Below, in pieces: positions 8,894 to 17,230 of a DNA stretch of 64,000 nucleotides (the first letter of the stretch is position 1; each line of letters starts with the position of its first letter). Under the pieces are notes generated by a model that ran no database searches, was not told where the DNA came from, and saw only the letters and a list, made by a program, of their open reading frames with translations. Position numbers and translations under genes: made by a program. Origin of the DNA: Paenibacillus massiliensis 2301065 = DSM 16942 (GTDB taxonomy: Bacteria; Bacillota; Bacilli; Paenibacillales; Paenibacillaceae). The stretch covers positions 124,001 through 188,000 of the forward strand of contig NZ_KB898195.1 in NCBI RefSeq assembly GCF_000377505.1, in the 5' to 3' direction.

Positions 8894-9799
8894 TTGAGCT
8901 ACCGATTGGACGTAGTATTTTCACCACTATACGAATGTATGGCGAGCCTTCACACTATGATCTGTCGCAAGTCCCACAAGAAAGTGGACCTCTCCTCTTC
9001 CTGGGCCCTTACGACCCGTGATCGTCTAACACCTGAATTGGTTGCTGCGCTGGACGATATGAACGTGGATGAGGATTGGAAATGCCTATATCTTCTGGCC
9101 AGTCTGTCTGACGAACAGGAGCCAGAGCCGTTCGTACGCTGGTTGGAGGCACAAACGGTTCAGAGCCTGGCCAGAATATTTAATAGTCACGATGTCCCTT
9201 TCCCCACCGAAATCCCCACCTTTCACAGCCGTATGATCTATGTGCTGACAGCGTGGAATACTCAATATTTCAGTCAGGTGGACCCTCTGATCCTCACCAG
9301 GCTGAAAGAGGAAGCGGACAGAAGGCAGCATGATCTACAGACTCTTCCTCAGGAGAAGGTGCTGGACGATGTCACCAACGGCTTAATGTTTCGTCCAGTG
9401 CAAGGACTGGAGAAGGTTATTCTTGTGCCTCAGTATCATTTCCAGCCCTTGAATGTCATCTACTATTTTGGCAATAGTCTCTTGTGCCACTATTCTTCCC
9501 GCCTCTATCTTGGCGATCAGGATCTGTTCCCCACTCACAGCCTAAGGGTTATTCGCAGTCTTGGTGAGAGAAACCGTCTTAGAATCCTGCGGTACCTTCA
9601 GCACGGCCCCCGTTCATTCATTGAAATTGTCCGACATCTGGAATTGTCCAAAGGAATTACGCATGATCATATCTCGAAACTTCGTGGGGCAGGATTAGTA
9701 TATGCCCATCTGGAGGGGGAGAATTTGGTCGAATACACTCTCCGTCGAAGAGCCTTGAAGCAGGTTCAGCATCTTCTGGATGAATATATTGAGGGTTAA
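8894..9799 (+). CDS. ArsR-type winged-helix transcriptional regulator
   Basis: 301-aa cytoplasmic protein. The C-terminal 90 residues form a winged helix typical of ArsR/HTH_20 regulators (THSLRVIRSLGERNRLRI, then HLELSKGITHDHISKLRGAGLV). The N-terminal 200 residues resemble the uncharacterised domain found in long ArsR-like regulators (DUF5937-like, from memory). The TTG start at 8894 is chosen because AGGAAAGGA lies 8 nt upstream. It lies directly upstream of an oligopeptide ABC importer in the same orientation, separated by a terminator, so it is the probable local regulator. There are few Cys residues and no metal-binding cluster, so metal sensing is unlikely. Confidence 0.82.
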   Translation: MSYRLDVVFSPLYECMASLHTMICRKSHKKVDLSSSWALTTRDRLTPELVAALDDMNVDEDWKCLYLLASLSDEQEPEPFVRWLEAQTVQSLARIFNSHDVPFPTEIPTFHSRMIYVLTAWNTQYFSQVDPLILTRLKEEADRRQHDLQTLPQEKVLDDVTNGLMFRPVQGLEKVILVPQYHFQPLNVIYYFGNSLLCHYSSRLYLGDQDLFPTHSLRVIRSLGERNRLRILRYLQHGPRSFIEIVRHLELSKGITHDHISKLRGAGLVYAHLEGENLVEYTLRRRALKQVQHLLDEYIEG

Positions 9800-9815
9800 T
9801 GGTTACTAAAAATAG

Positions 9816-9882
9816 GATCGTATGAATTTTTAGCTAGGGCGCCTTATATGGCTGCGGTCGGCTAGATCATACGGTCTTTTTT
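9816..9882 (+). terminator. Rho-independent terminator after the ArsR-type gene
   Basis: GATCGTATGA (9816-9825) pairs with TCATACGGTC (9867-9876) including one G-U pair, followed by a T6 run. The loop is long (about 41 nt) and contains a secondary GC-rich stem. It isolates the regulator from the importer operon. Confidence 0.75.
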
Positions 9883-9927
9883 GAATTTATTGTGGATATT
9901 TTTGGGTTAATTATAAAGTTTTTTTAG

Positions 9928-9964
9928 GTTCTTTATTTACAGAACTAAATGGAGTTCTTATAAT
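9928..9964 (+). promoter_or_regulatory. Importer promoter with an operator-like palindrome in its spacer
   Basis: -35 TTTACA (9936-9941), 17-bp spacer, perfect -10 TATAAT (9959-9964). The spacer carries AGAACT (9941-9946) and its exact inverse AGTTCT (9953-9958); a further GTTCT at 9928-9932 can pair with AGAAC at 9941-9945. This placement fits a repressor site, most simply for the adjacent ArsR-type regulator (inference). A second possible promoter, TTGACA at 10022-10027 with a weak -10 near 10044, lies closer to the gene. Confidence 0.6.
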
Positions 9965-10093
9965 AGGGCTTAGCTCGCCATTAATCTTATTATTTCCATC
10001 GGAATTTCAGTTTTTATCTGTTTGACAATTAGACGCCGCCAGCAATAATGACCACCGCTGGTAAGGTTAACTATTACCTTATGGGAGGGCTTT

Positions 10094-11821
10094 ATGAGAC
10101 AGAACTTGAAGGCTTTAAGTGTATTGATTGGCATGATCTTTGTACTGGCTGCATGCTCCAGCGGAGAGGCTCAGGTTGCCACTAGTGGAAATGGCACCAC
10201 AAATAACCTGGGCACGGTCGATACCACCAGTGTATCCTCATCTGGCCTGGATGGGCTCTATCGAGCCGCAGATCTATCCAAGCTTCCTGACACCGCCCAA
10301 AAACGGACGGATACCATTATTGTTGCCCTGACTGATCCAAGTGGCGCATTTACGCCTTATTTTCATCAGAGCGGTTATGACGGCAACGTAGCTTCGCTGC
10401 TCTTCGCTTCCCTAGTTACTGTGGACCAGGAGGGGCTACCCGTTCCTGATCTTGCAGAGAGCTGGGATGTATCCGACGATCAGCTCACCTATACCTTTCA
10501 TTTGCGCAAGGATTCCAAGTTCAGTGATGGGTCTCCACTGACTGCCAATGATGTGGCCTTCACCTGGACTTTGCTTCACGACAAAGCCTATGATGGGGAT
10601 TTTGATATTGCCTCTACCCGCATTAAAGGCGGTAAAGACTATACGGATGGCAAGGTGGAGCAAATCACGGGGATTCAGGTCATTGATCCATTAACGATAT
10701 CAGTCACGCTAGAGCAACCCAATGCGACTGTCCTGCTCACGCTAGGCTCAGAGGTGCTGTCCAAAGCCTATTATGGTAAGGATTACAGCTTCGGCCAACT
10801 GGATTACATCAAGAATCTACATAGCACCCCTGTCGGCAATGGTCCGTACAAGCTGGATCAATTCCGGCCAGGGCAAGAAGTAAGGTTCATAGCCAATGAA
10901 TATTATTACAAAGGCAAACCCAAGACTGAGCGCTTCATCTACAAAACCGCGGAGGGCGATGCCTGGCAGTTCATAGAGACTGGTGAGATTGATTTTGCTT
11001 CCTTCACGGCTACTTCAGAGAACATCAGCAAGCTGAAGAATATCCCTTACCTGAATCTGCTTCCCTATACACCGAGCACATATGGCTATCTTCAGCTCAA
11101 TCTGGAGAAGGAGCATCTGCAGGACAAGAGAGTTCGTCAGGCACTGGCTTACGGTCTGGATCGTCAATCCATCTATGTCGATGCCAACCAGGGAGCGGGT
11201 GCAGTCGCTAATATCCCGTCTTCTCCCATCTCTTGGTCTTACACCGAGGAGGGGATCAACCCATATGGATATGATCCAGAACAGGCTAACCAACTGCTTG
11301 ACGAGGCGGGCTGGGCACGCGGAGCGGACGGGATCCGTGAGAAGAATGGTCAGAAGCTATCCTTTCATTATTTGGGGACCAAGAGCCCAGCATCTGATAT
11401 CTTCATAGCTGTAGCCAAAGAGAACCTTGAAGCCATTGGCGTGGACTTCCACCCAGAGATATTTGCCGATTTCAATTCCTTGCTCTCGAAGGTTGAAGGA
11501 GGAGATTATGATGCGGCTTCATTCTCTACACCGATGCTCACCGATCCTTCCGAAGGCGTACTCAAATTCGTGAATGATGAAATCAAGGGATACAACAATC
11601 CCAAAGTGAAGGAGTTATACAACAAGGGTCTCGCTACTACCGATATTGAAGAACGCAAGCAGGTGTACCATGAGCTATATCAACTGTTGAATGATGAGCT
11701 ACCCGTCATTTTCACCAATTACCGCAAAACCGTCTATGCCTATAACGGACGGATTGAAGGACTGGAGGTCAGTCCTTTCCGCGGGATTGCTACTAGCTTG
11801 CCTGAATGGTCCCTGAAGTAA
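10094..11821 (+). CDS. Oligopeptide ABC transporter substrate-binding lipoprotein
   Basis: 575-aa family 5 solute-binding protein (OppA/DppE/AppA class). Lipoprotein signal peptide with lipobox VLAAC; Cys21 is the lipidation site. Seen: SLVTVDQEGLPVPDLAESW near the N-terminus, YTFHLRKDSKFSDGSPLTANDVAFTW (family hallmark region) and VRQALAYGLDRQSI in the middle. It captures peptides, or nickel or other ligands in some relatives, outside the membrane and delivers them to the two permeases encoded next. First gene of a five-gene operon with a good GGGAGG site. The ligand cannot be told from sequence. Confidence 0.93.
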   Translation: MRQNLKALSVLIGMIFVLAACSSGEAQVATSGNGTTNNLGTVDTTSVSSSGLDGLYRAADLSKLPDTAQKRTDTIIVALTDPSGAFTPYFHQSGYDGNVASLLFASLVTVDQEGLPVPDLAESWDVSDDQLTYTFHLRKDSKFSDGSPLTANDVAFTWTLLHDKAYDGDFDIASTRIKGGKDYTDGKVEQITGIQVIDPLTISVTLEQPNATVLLTLGSEVLSKAYYGKDYSFGQLDYIKNLHSTPVGNGPYKLDQFRPGQEVRFIANEYYYKGKPKTERFIYKTAEGDAWQFIETGEIDFASFTATSENISKLKNIPYLNLLPYTPSTYGYLQLNLEKEHLQDKRVRQALAYGLDRQSIYVDANQGAGAVANIPSSPISWSYTEEGINPYGYDPEQANQLLDEAGWARGADGIREKNGQKLSFHYLGTKSPASDIFIAVAKENLEAIGVDFHPEIFADFNSLLSKVEGGDYDAASFSTPMLTDPSEGVLKFVNDEIKGYNNPKVKELYNKGLATTDIEERKQVYHELYQLLNDELPVIFTNYRKTVYAYNGRIEGLEVSPFRGIATSLPEWSLK

Positions 11822-11897
11822 ACACCCTATCCCTGCTGCCCTATGAATCCGGTGATTGTGCCGATTTCATGGGGCAGTTGACTAAAAGGAGTCCTCC

Positions 11898-12854
11898 ATG
11901 AGCACGTATATTGTCAAACGGTTAATCTACATGGTCGTCATTCTGCTGGCTGCCTCATTTCTCATTTTTAGTCTGTACGCACTGACTCCGGGTGACTTTA
12001 TCTCTGGCAATATCAAGCTCACACCTGAACGAAAGGCTGAGCTACGAGCCATATACGGTCTTGATAAGTCTGTTCTGGAGCGTTATTTCATCTGGATGAA
12101 GCAAGCGATTCAGGGCGATTTCGGATACTCGCTTGCACAGCAGAAGCCTGTGCTGACCCTTTTTCACGAGTACATCTGGAATTCCTTCCTGCTCGCCATC
12201 GTCAGCACCTTTCTGACCTGGTTCATTGCCGTCATTATTGGGGTCGTTGCAGCTTATCGACAATATTCCTGGTTCGATTCTCTAGTCATGGTGGGCATCT
12301 TTGCAGCAATGTCATTACCTTCGTTCTTCATCGGTCTGTTCCTGATCAAGCTGCTGGCAGTGGATTTCAAGTGGCTACCGCCTGGTGGCATGCTGACTAC
12401 CGGAAGTAATGCGACAGGGTTGGATTATGTCCTTGAGGTTGTCCAGCATATGACATTGCCTGTCATCGTCATGACCCTGCTCGGTGTAGGTTCACTTACC
12501 CGTTACTTTCGCAGCAATATGATCGAGGTAATCAGACAGGACTATATTCGAACAGCGCGGGCCAAAGGACTGAGCGAGAGCAAGGTGCTATACACCCATG
12601 CCCTGCGCAATGCCCTTCTGCCAGCCATCACACTCGTCGGCTTTGAGCTTCCTTCCTTATTCGGCGGCTCTCTGATCATTGAACGAATCTTCAACTGGCC
12701 AGGGATCGGACAGCTCTATATGCAATCCTTCTCTCTCCGTGATTATCCCTTACTCATGGGCTTCACCATGTTTATCGCCATTCTGACTGTACTGGGCACA
12801 CTGCTGTCCGATTTGCTTTATCATTTTGCGGACCCGCGGGTCCGGCTGCATTAA
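11898..12854 (+). CDS. Oligopeptide ABC transporter permease (OppB/DppB type)
   Basis: 318-aa integral membrane protein with about six TMs. TM1 at residues 8-30, then the conserved loop LTPERKAELRAIYGLDKSV typical of DppB/OppB N-termini, and the EAA coupling motif YIRTARAKGLSESKVLYTHALRNALLP. Pairs with the next permease to form the translocation channel. AAAGGAG precedes the ATG. The 76-nt gap after the binding-protein gene holds an imperfect stem (around 11840-11875), which could lower downstream expression relative to the lipoprotein, a common pattern in such operons. Confidence 0.94.
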   Translation: MSTYIVKRLIYMVVILLAASFLIFSLYALTPGDFISGNIKLTPERKAELRAIYGLDKSVLERYFIWMKQAIQGDFGYSLAQQKPVLTLFHEYIWNSFLLAIVSTFLTWFIAVIIGVVAAYRQYSWFDSLVMVGIFAAMSLPSFFIGLFLIKLLAVDFKWLPPGGMLTTGSNATGLDYVLEVVQHMTLPVIVMTLLGVGSLTRYFRSNMIEVIRQDYIRTARAKGLSESKVLYTHALRNALLPAITLVGFELPSLFGGSLIIERIFNWPGIGQLYMQSFSLRDYPLLMGFTMFIAILTVLGTLLSDLLYHFADPRVRLH

Positions 12855-12867
12855 GGAGGCTGCGGCC

Positions 12868-13806
12868 ATGAGTTCATTCCTTACACCAACCAGGCATGAA
12901 TCTGACAGAATAAGGCCACAGCTTCGCGCCTCTAGACCTTCCTCACTCTGGCGAATGTCTTTACGACGCTTGCTCAGAAACAAGCTGGCGGTGGGTGGTT
13001 TTATTGTGGTGGTGACCATGTTCGCTGCCTGCTTCATTGGTCCGTTCTTCTCTCCATACATCGACAATAAGATCAACATGGCCGCCATGAAGCAGGGTCC
13101 AAGTCCGGCACATTGGCTGGGGACCGATGCACTGGGTAGAGACGTACTCACCCGTGTGCTACTAGCAGGTCGTATTTCCTTGACCGTCGGACTAGCCTCC
13201 ATGCTATTGTCCGTATTGATCGGCTCTCTACTGGGGGCTGTCGCTGGCTACTATCGCGGCATTGTGGACCAGATCATTATGCGCTTGGCAGATCTGCTAC
13301 TGACCATTCCCGGGCTACCTCTTCTGTTCATCTTTGGAGCCCTACTCTCGGAATGGAAGATCCCCCCTCAATCCCGGATGTATATCGTCATGCTCATGCT
13401 CAGTCTGGTCAACTGGCCAGGGATGGCTCGTATGATACGCGGACAGATGTTGAGCCTGCGAGAGCGGGAATTCATGCAGGCGACTATCGTCCTCGGCCTG
13501 CGGGATCGACGCAAGCTATTCGCTCATCTGCTCCCGAATATCGTGCCTCTCTTGATCGTCATGGCCACATTGAATATCGGAGGCTCCATTTTGAGTGAAT
13601 CCGTGCTCAGCTTCTTTGGGCTTGGGGTCATGCCGCCCACCCCGACCTGGGGAAATATGATTGATGCAGCCAACAATATGATTGATTTTCAAGAGCATCC
13701 TTGGTTGTGGATACCACCAGGGTTATCCATTTTCATCACCGTTATTTCAATTAATATCTTCGGCGACGGGCTCCGTGACGTGCTTGATCCCAAACAGAAA
13801 AGGTAG
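12868..13806 (+). CDS. Oligopeptide ABC transporter permease (OppC/DppC type)
   Basis: 312-aa permease. ATG at 12868 is chosen because AAGGAGG (12853-12859) lies 8 nt upstream; an in-frame GTG at 12826 would overlap the previous gene and lacks a site. The cytoplasmic N-terminus (about 40 residues) precedes TM1 (LAVGGFIVVVTMFAACFIGPF). GTDALGRDVLTRVLLAGRISLTVG is the diagnostic OppC/DppC segment, and REREFMQATIVLGLRDRRKLFAHLLPN is the EAA loop. Partner of the upstream permease. Its stop is 12 nt before the next start. Confidence 0.94.
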   Translation: MSSFLTPTRHESDRIRPQLRASRPSSLWRMSLRRLLRNKLAVGGFIVVVTMFAACFIGPFFSPYIDNKINMAAMKQGPSPAHWLGTDALGRDVLTRVLLAGRISLTVGLASMLLSVLIGSLLGAVAGYYRGIVDQIIMRLADLLLTIPGLPLLFIFGALLSEWKIPPQSRMYIVMLMLSLVNWPGMARMIRGQMLSLREREFMQATIVLGLRDRRKLFAHLLPNIVPLLIVMATLNIGGSILSESVLSFFGLGVMPPTPTWGNMIDAANNMIDFQEHPWLWIPPGLSIFITVISINIFGDGLRDVLDPKQKR

Positions 13807-13818
13807 GTGGGCTTCGCC

Positions 13819-14817
13819 ATGAGCAGCATTATCGATATTGAGCATTTACGTGTTCAGTTCCATACGGAGGAGGGTACTGTGCAAGCGGTGAATGACGTCA
13901 GTCTCAGCGTACAGCCTGGTCAGACGGTATGCATCGTAGGAGAATCCGGCTGTGGCAAAAGTGTCACGGCCATGTCCATAATGGGCTTGATTGATGAACA
14001 AGCAGGATGGATCGATCAGGGAAGCATTTGCTTCGAGGGTCAGGATCTACTGCAAGCGAGCCGTTCTCTGTGGCGCAGCATCCGCGGCCATGATATCTCG
14101 ATGATCTTCCAGGAACCAATGTCTTCCTTGAATCCTGTCCTGAAGGTCGGCGAGCAGGTAATGGAGCCCTTGCGCACCCATTTAAAAATGACAAAAAAAC
14201 AAGCCAGAGAACGAGCACTTCAACTGATTGCGCAGGTAGGTATCTCCAGGCCTGAGTACATTCTGGACAGCTATCCGCATGAGCTGAGCGGCGGCATGCT
14301 ACAGCGAATCATGATCGCCATCGCCATCTCTTGTGGCCCCCGACTGCTGATAGCCGACGAGCCTACTACTGCATTAGATGTGACGATTCAGGCGCAAATT
14401 CTCGATATGCTGAGACAAATCAAGGACGATACAGGGATGTCCATGCTGCTTATTACTCATGATCTGGGCGTCGTAGCAGAGATGGCCGATTATGTCATTG
14501 TCATGTATGCAGGCAATATTGTGGAGGAAGGAGAGGTCGTGAGGCTGTTCGAGCACCCGCAGCATCCCTACACACAAGGCCTGCTTCGTTCCAAACCCAT
14601 TATGAATCAGCGGCAGGCTGAACTGTATTCGATCCCGGGCCAGGTTCCCAATCCATTAACCTTGACCGACTCCTGTCATTTCCATGAGCGGTGTGAGTAC
14701 TGCATGAAGATCTGTAAGACACAGCAACCACAGCTCAAAATGATGAATCCCGAGCAAAAGGTAGCGTGCTGGCTATATGAGAATCTATCCGACAAGGAGG
14801 AACTACACCATGGCTAA
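13819..14817 (+). CDS. Oligopeptide ABC transporter ATPase (OppD/DppD type)
   Basis: 332-aa ATPase. Walker A GESGCGKS at residues 41-48, Q-loop IFQEPMSSLNPVL, signature LSGGMLQRIMIAIA, Walker B LLIADEPTTALD, switch His in LLITHDLG. The C-terminal oligopeptide-transporter extension contains a Cys-rich stretch (CHFHERCEYCMKIC) that in OppD/DppD homologues is the region able to bind an Fe-S cluster. ATG at 13819 is preferred to the GTG at 13807 because it matches family N-termini, although the ribosome binding site is weak. The stop overlaps the start of the next ATPase gene by 8 nt. Confidence 0.93.
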   Translation: MSSIIDIEHLRVQFHTEEGTVQAVNDVSLSVQPGQTVCIVGESGCGKSVTAMSIMGLIDEQAGWIDQGSICFEGQDLLQASRSLWRSIRGHDISMIFQEPMSSLNPVLKVGEQVMEPLRTHLKMTKKQARERALQLIAQVGISRPEYILDSYPHELSGGMLQRIMIAIAISCGPRLLIADEPTTALDVTIQAQILDMLRQIKDDTGMSMLLITHDLGVVAEMADYVIVMYAGNIVEEGEVVRLFEHPQHPYTQGLLRSKPIMNQRQAELYSIPGQVPNPLTLTDSCHFHERCEYCMKICKTQQPQLKMMNPEQKVACWLYENLSDKEELHHG

Positions 14818-15775
14818 GGCACTCCTTGAGGTGAAAGACCTAAAAACGTATTTCCCCGTGCGGCAGGGCCTGCTGAATCGGACGGTAGGCTATGTCAGAG
14901 CGGTTGACAACATCTCAATTACGATCCGTCCCGGAGAGACCTTCGGACTGGTGGGGGAATCAGGTAGCGGCAAAAGCACCGTGGGACGAACCATTGTCCG
15001 CCTCACGGACAAGACAGAGGGTGAAATCCGCTTCAAAGGCATCGATCTCTATCAGCTCGACCCCCAACAATTACGGCAGCTTCGACCCCAGCTGCAGTTA
15101 ATATTTCAGGACCCCTACAGCTCATTGGACCCGCGAATGCGGATTGGGGATGCGATCGGAGAAGCTTTGTTGGATCATGGCATCGCATCCGGAGAGGATG
15201 TCCGCCTTCGGGTAATGGAGGCCTTGACCGCTTGTGGCCTGTCAGAGCATCACATTGATCGGTTCCCACACGAATTCTCGGGAGGACAGCGACAACGGAT
15301 CGGTATCGCCCGCGCACTGGTGCTGAATCCCGACCTCATTATTGCAGACGAGCCTGTATCTGCCCTGGATGTCTCGATTCAGGCACAAATGATTAACCTT
15401 TTCAAGCGCCTTCAGGAGCAGCGCGGTCTGGCCTACTTATTCATATCGCATGATCTCAGTGTAGTGGAGCATCTGTGCGACCGAGTTGGGGTCATGTATC
15501 TCGGATCAATGGTGGAGAGCGCCTCCAGAGACGAACTGTTCCGACATCCACTGCACCCATATACCAAAGCGCTGCTGTCAGCCGTTCCTGTCCCGATTCC
15601 CAAGCTGAAGCGGGAGCGCATCGTACTAAAGGGGGATATTCCGAGTCCGATTCATCCACCGAGCGGCTGCAAGTTCCATACCCGTTGCCCGTGGGCGGAA
15701 GAGCGCTGCCGGGAGGTAGTTCCCGAGTTCCGCTACGCTCGCGAGGGGCACCAGGTAGCTTGTCATCTGGTCTAG
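14810..15775 (+). CDS. Oligopeptide ABC transporter ATPase (OppF/DppF type)
   Basis: 321-aa ATPase that heterodimerises with the preceding one. The ATG at 14810 has AAGGAGG 9 nt upstream, inside the previous gene. Walker A GESGSGKST, Q-loop IFQDPYSSLDPRMRI, signature FSGGQRQRIGIARAL, Walker B LIIADEPVSALD, switch LFISHDLSVVEHL, and the family C-terminal segment GCKFHTRCPWAEERC with paired Cys. Last gene of the operon, followed by a strong terminator. Confidence 0.94.
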   Translation: MAKALLEVKDLKTYFPVRQGLLNRTVGYVRAVDNISITIRPGETFGLVGESGSGKSTVGRTIVRLTDKTEGEIRFKGIDLYQLDPQQLRQLRPQLQLIFQDPYSSLDPRMRIGDAIGEALLDHGIASGEDVRLRVMEALTACGLSEHHIDRFPHEFSGGQRQRIGIARALVLNPDLIIADEPVSALDVSIQAQMINLFKRLQEQRGLAYLFISHDLSVVEHLCDRVGVMYLGSMVESASRDELFRHPLHPYTKALLSAVPVPIPKLKRERIVLKGDIPSPIHPPSGCKFHTRCPWAEERCREVVPEFRYAREGHQVACHLV

Positions 15776-15830
15776 CCTGTCCTTTCACGCTGTTGCGAGG
15801 CTCATGGCTTCACGGTCTCCTATTCCATAA

Positions 15831-15872
15831 AAAAAGAACGGATACAGCTTGGTTAGCGTATCCGTTCTTTTT
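15831..15872 (+). terminator. Strong terminator ending the peptide importer operon
   Basis: AAAAAGAACGGATAC (15831-15845) and GTATCCGTTCTTTTT (15858-15872) are perfect 15-bp complements around a 12-nt loop. The flanking A and T runs make it work in both directions. Confidence 0.92.
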
Positions 15873-15943
15873 GCCTGCGTATAAGTACGTATTCTACGTG
15901 TGACTGGCAAGCAGGTGAATGTAAAGACCTGTGTAGCTACGTA

Positions 15944-15975
15944 GCTTTATGGCTTTATGGCTTTATGGCTTTATG
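15944..15975. repeat. Four perfect tandem copies of GCTTTATG
   Basis: Unit GCTTTATG repeats at 15944, 15952, 15960 and 15968, between the importer terminator and the 3' end of the GH88 gene. Noncoding; looks like a slippage-prone short tandem repeat. Confidence 0.85.
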
Positions 15976-16030
15976 ACCGTATGAATGCCCAGACGGGACT
16001 AATCTCTATCTCTGCCGAGATATTGCTTCA

Positions 16031-17146
16031 TTATTTGCTGCTCAGGCTGAAAAAGCCCTGTTCACCACGCAGCTTCGCGAGCGCCTCTGCAAAGAAATAA
16101 TCTCCGTAGATAATCGGCACATTCAGGTACTTTTGCTCTGGGTAATGAACCGTCCCCTTCGTGATGATCCCTTCTTCACCTGCTGGTGAAGTATACTGCT
16201 CGTAGAGTCCCTTAAGGATTCTTTCAGCCGCTTCCTTATACTTCTCGCCCTTGGTCGAATAACGCGCCAGCTCTAGCAATCCACTTGCTACAATAGCAGA
16301 CGCTGATGAATCCCAAGCGATTCGATGCTCTTCTGGAGCACGGAAGTCCCAATAAGGCACGATGTCATCGCCCAGCTCGGCCAGGAAGAAGTCTGCCGCT
16401 CCTTCGGCCACCTGAAGATCACGCGGATTCCGGGTCCAGCCATAGGAGAGCGCGAAGCCGTACACTGCCCAAGAGGTCCCTCTCGCCCATGCTGACCCCG
16501 GGGCGTAGCCCTGACCACCATGCTGGATTGGAGCCTGTCCTGGCAAGAACTCCATGACGTGAGAGATGGAGCCGTCACTGCGGACGAACTCGCTCGCGAC
16601 CGTATCGGCATGAGCCACGGCAATCTCTGCAAATCTGGAGTCTCCGCTCTCCGCGGATGCCCAGTGCAGCAACGGTAGATTCATCATGCTGTCAATAATC
16701 GCAACATAACGGGTATCCATGAACGTAGATTCGAAGTTCCAGGCACGAATGAAGCGGCCGCTCAGATGAAAACGAGCCGAGAGAAGATTCGCCGCTAGCA
16801 GCGAGCGCCGTCTTGAGTCCTGCTCTCCAGTCAGTCCGTAGCTGGCTACTCCGCTCAGTAGCCAAATGAATCCAAGATCATGGTCCACAGCTTCCGTATC
16901 ATGCAGGCACTCCTCCAATTGTCGCTCACAGCTTGCCACTATAGGTAGCAGCTCATTACGCTGCTCTGAGCGATAGACGAGCCATAGCAGTCCGGGCCAG
17001 AAGCCCGCAGTCCACCAAGCTGCCTCGCGCTGGTCGTAGGCCCCATCCAAGACAACATGCGGGAAGGAATCACTGATTCTTTGAGCCGTTCGCAGCGTGC
17101 TATCTACTGTATGCTGCCAGGCAGTATCAATCCAAGTCGAAGTCAA
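16031..17146 (-). CDS. Glycoside hydrolase family 88, unsaturated glucuronyl hydrolase
   Basis: 371 aa, normal size for GH88, which removes the delta-4,5-unsaturated uronic acid from oligosaccharides released by polysaccharide lyases. (alpha/alpha)6-barrel signatures: AAWWTAGFWPGLLWL, VDHDLGFIW (Asp88 and Asp90 region), IIDSMMNLPLL (Asp152, equivalent to the catalytic Asp149 of Bacillus UGL), and SAWARGTSWAVYGFALSYGWT. No signal peptide, so it acts in the cytoplasm on imported fragments. TTG start with AAGGAG 9 nt upstream. Downstream partner of two putative polysaccharide-degrading enzymes on the same strand. Confidence 0.93.
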   Translation of the reverse strand: MTSTWIDTAWQHTVDSTLRTAQRISDSFPHVVLDGAYDQREAAWWTAGFWPGLLWLVYRSEQRNELLPIVASCERQLEECLHDTEAVDHDLGFIWLLSGVASYGLTGEQDSRRRSLLAANLLSARFHLSGRFIRAWNFESTFMDTRYVAIIDSMMNLPLLHWASAESGDSRFAEIAVAHADTVASEFVRSDGSISHVMEFLPGQAPIQHGGQGYAPGSAWARGTSWAVYGFALSYGWTRNPRDLQVAEGAADFFLAELGDDIVPYWDFRAPEEHRIAWDSSASAIVASGLLELARYSTKGEKYKEAAERILKGLYEQYTSPAGEEGIITKGTVHYPEQKYLNVPIIYGDYFFAEALAKLRGEQGFFSLSSK

Positions 17147-17230
17147 CTCTAATCACTCCTTAATTTTCCAATATAGTCAGCTCTCATAAGTCATCCTACT
17201 TGCCGTTAACTCTAATCATCCCACACGCTA

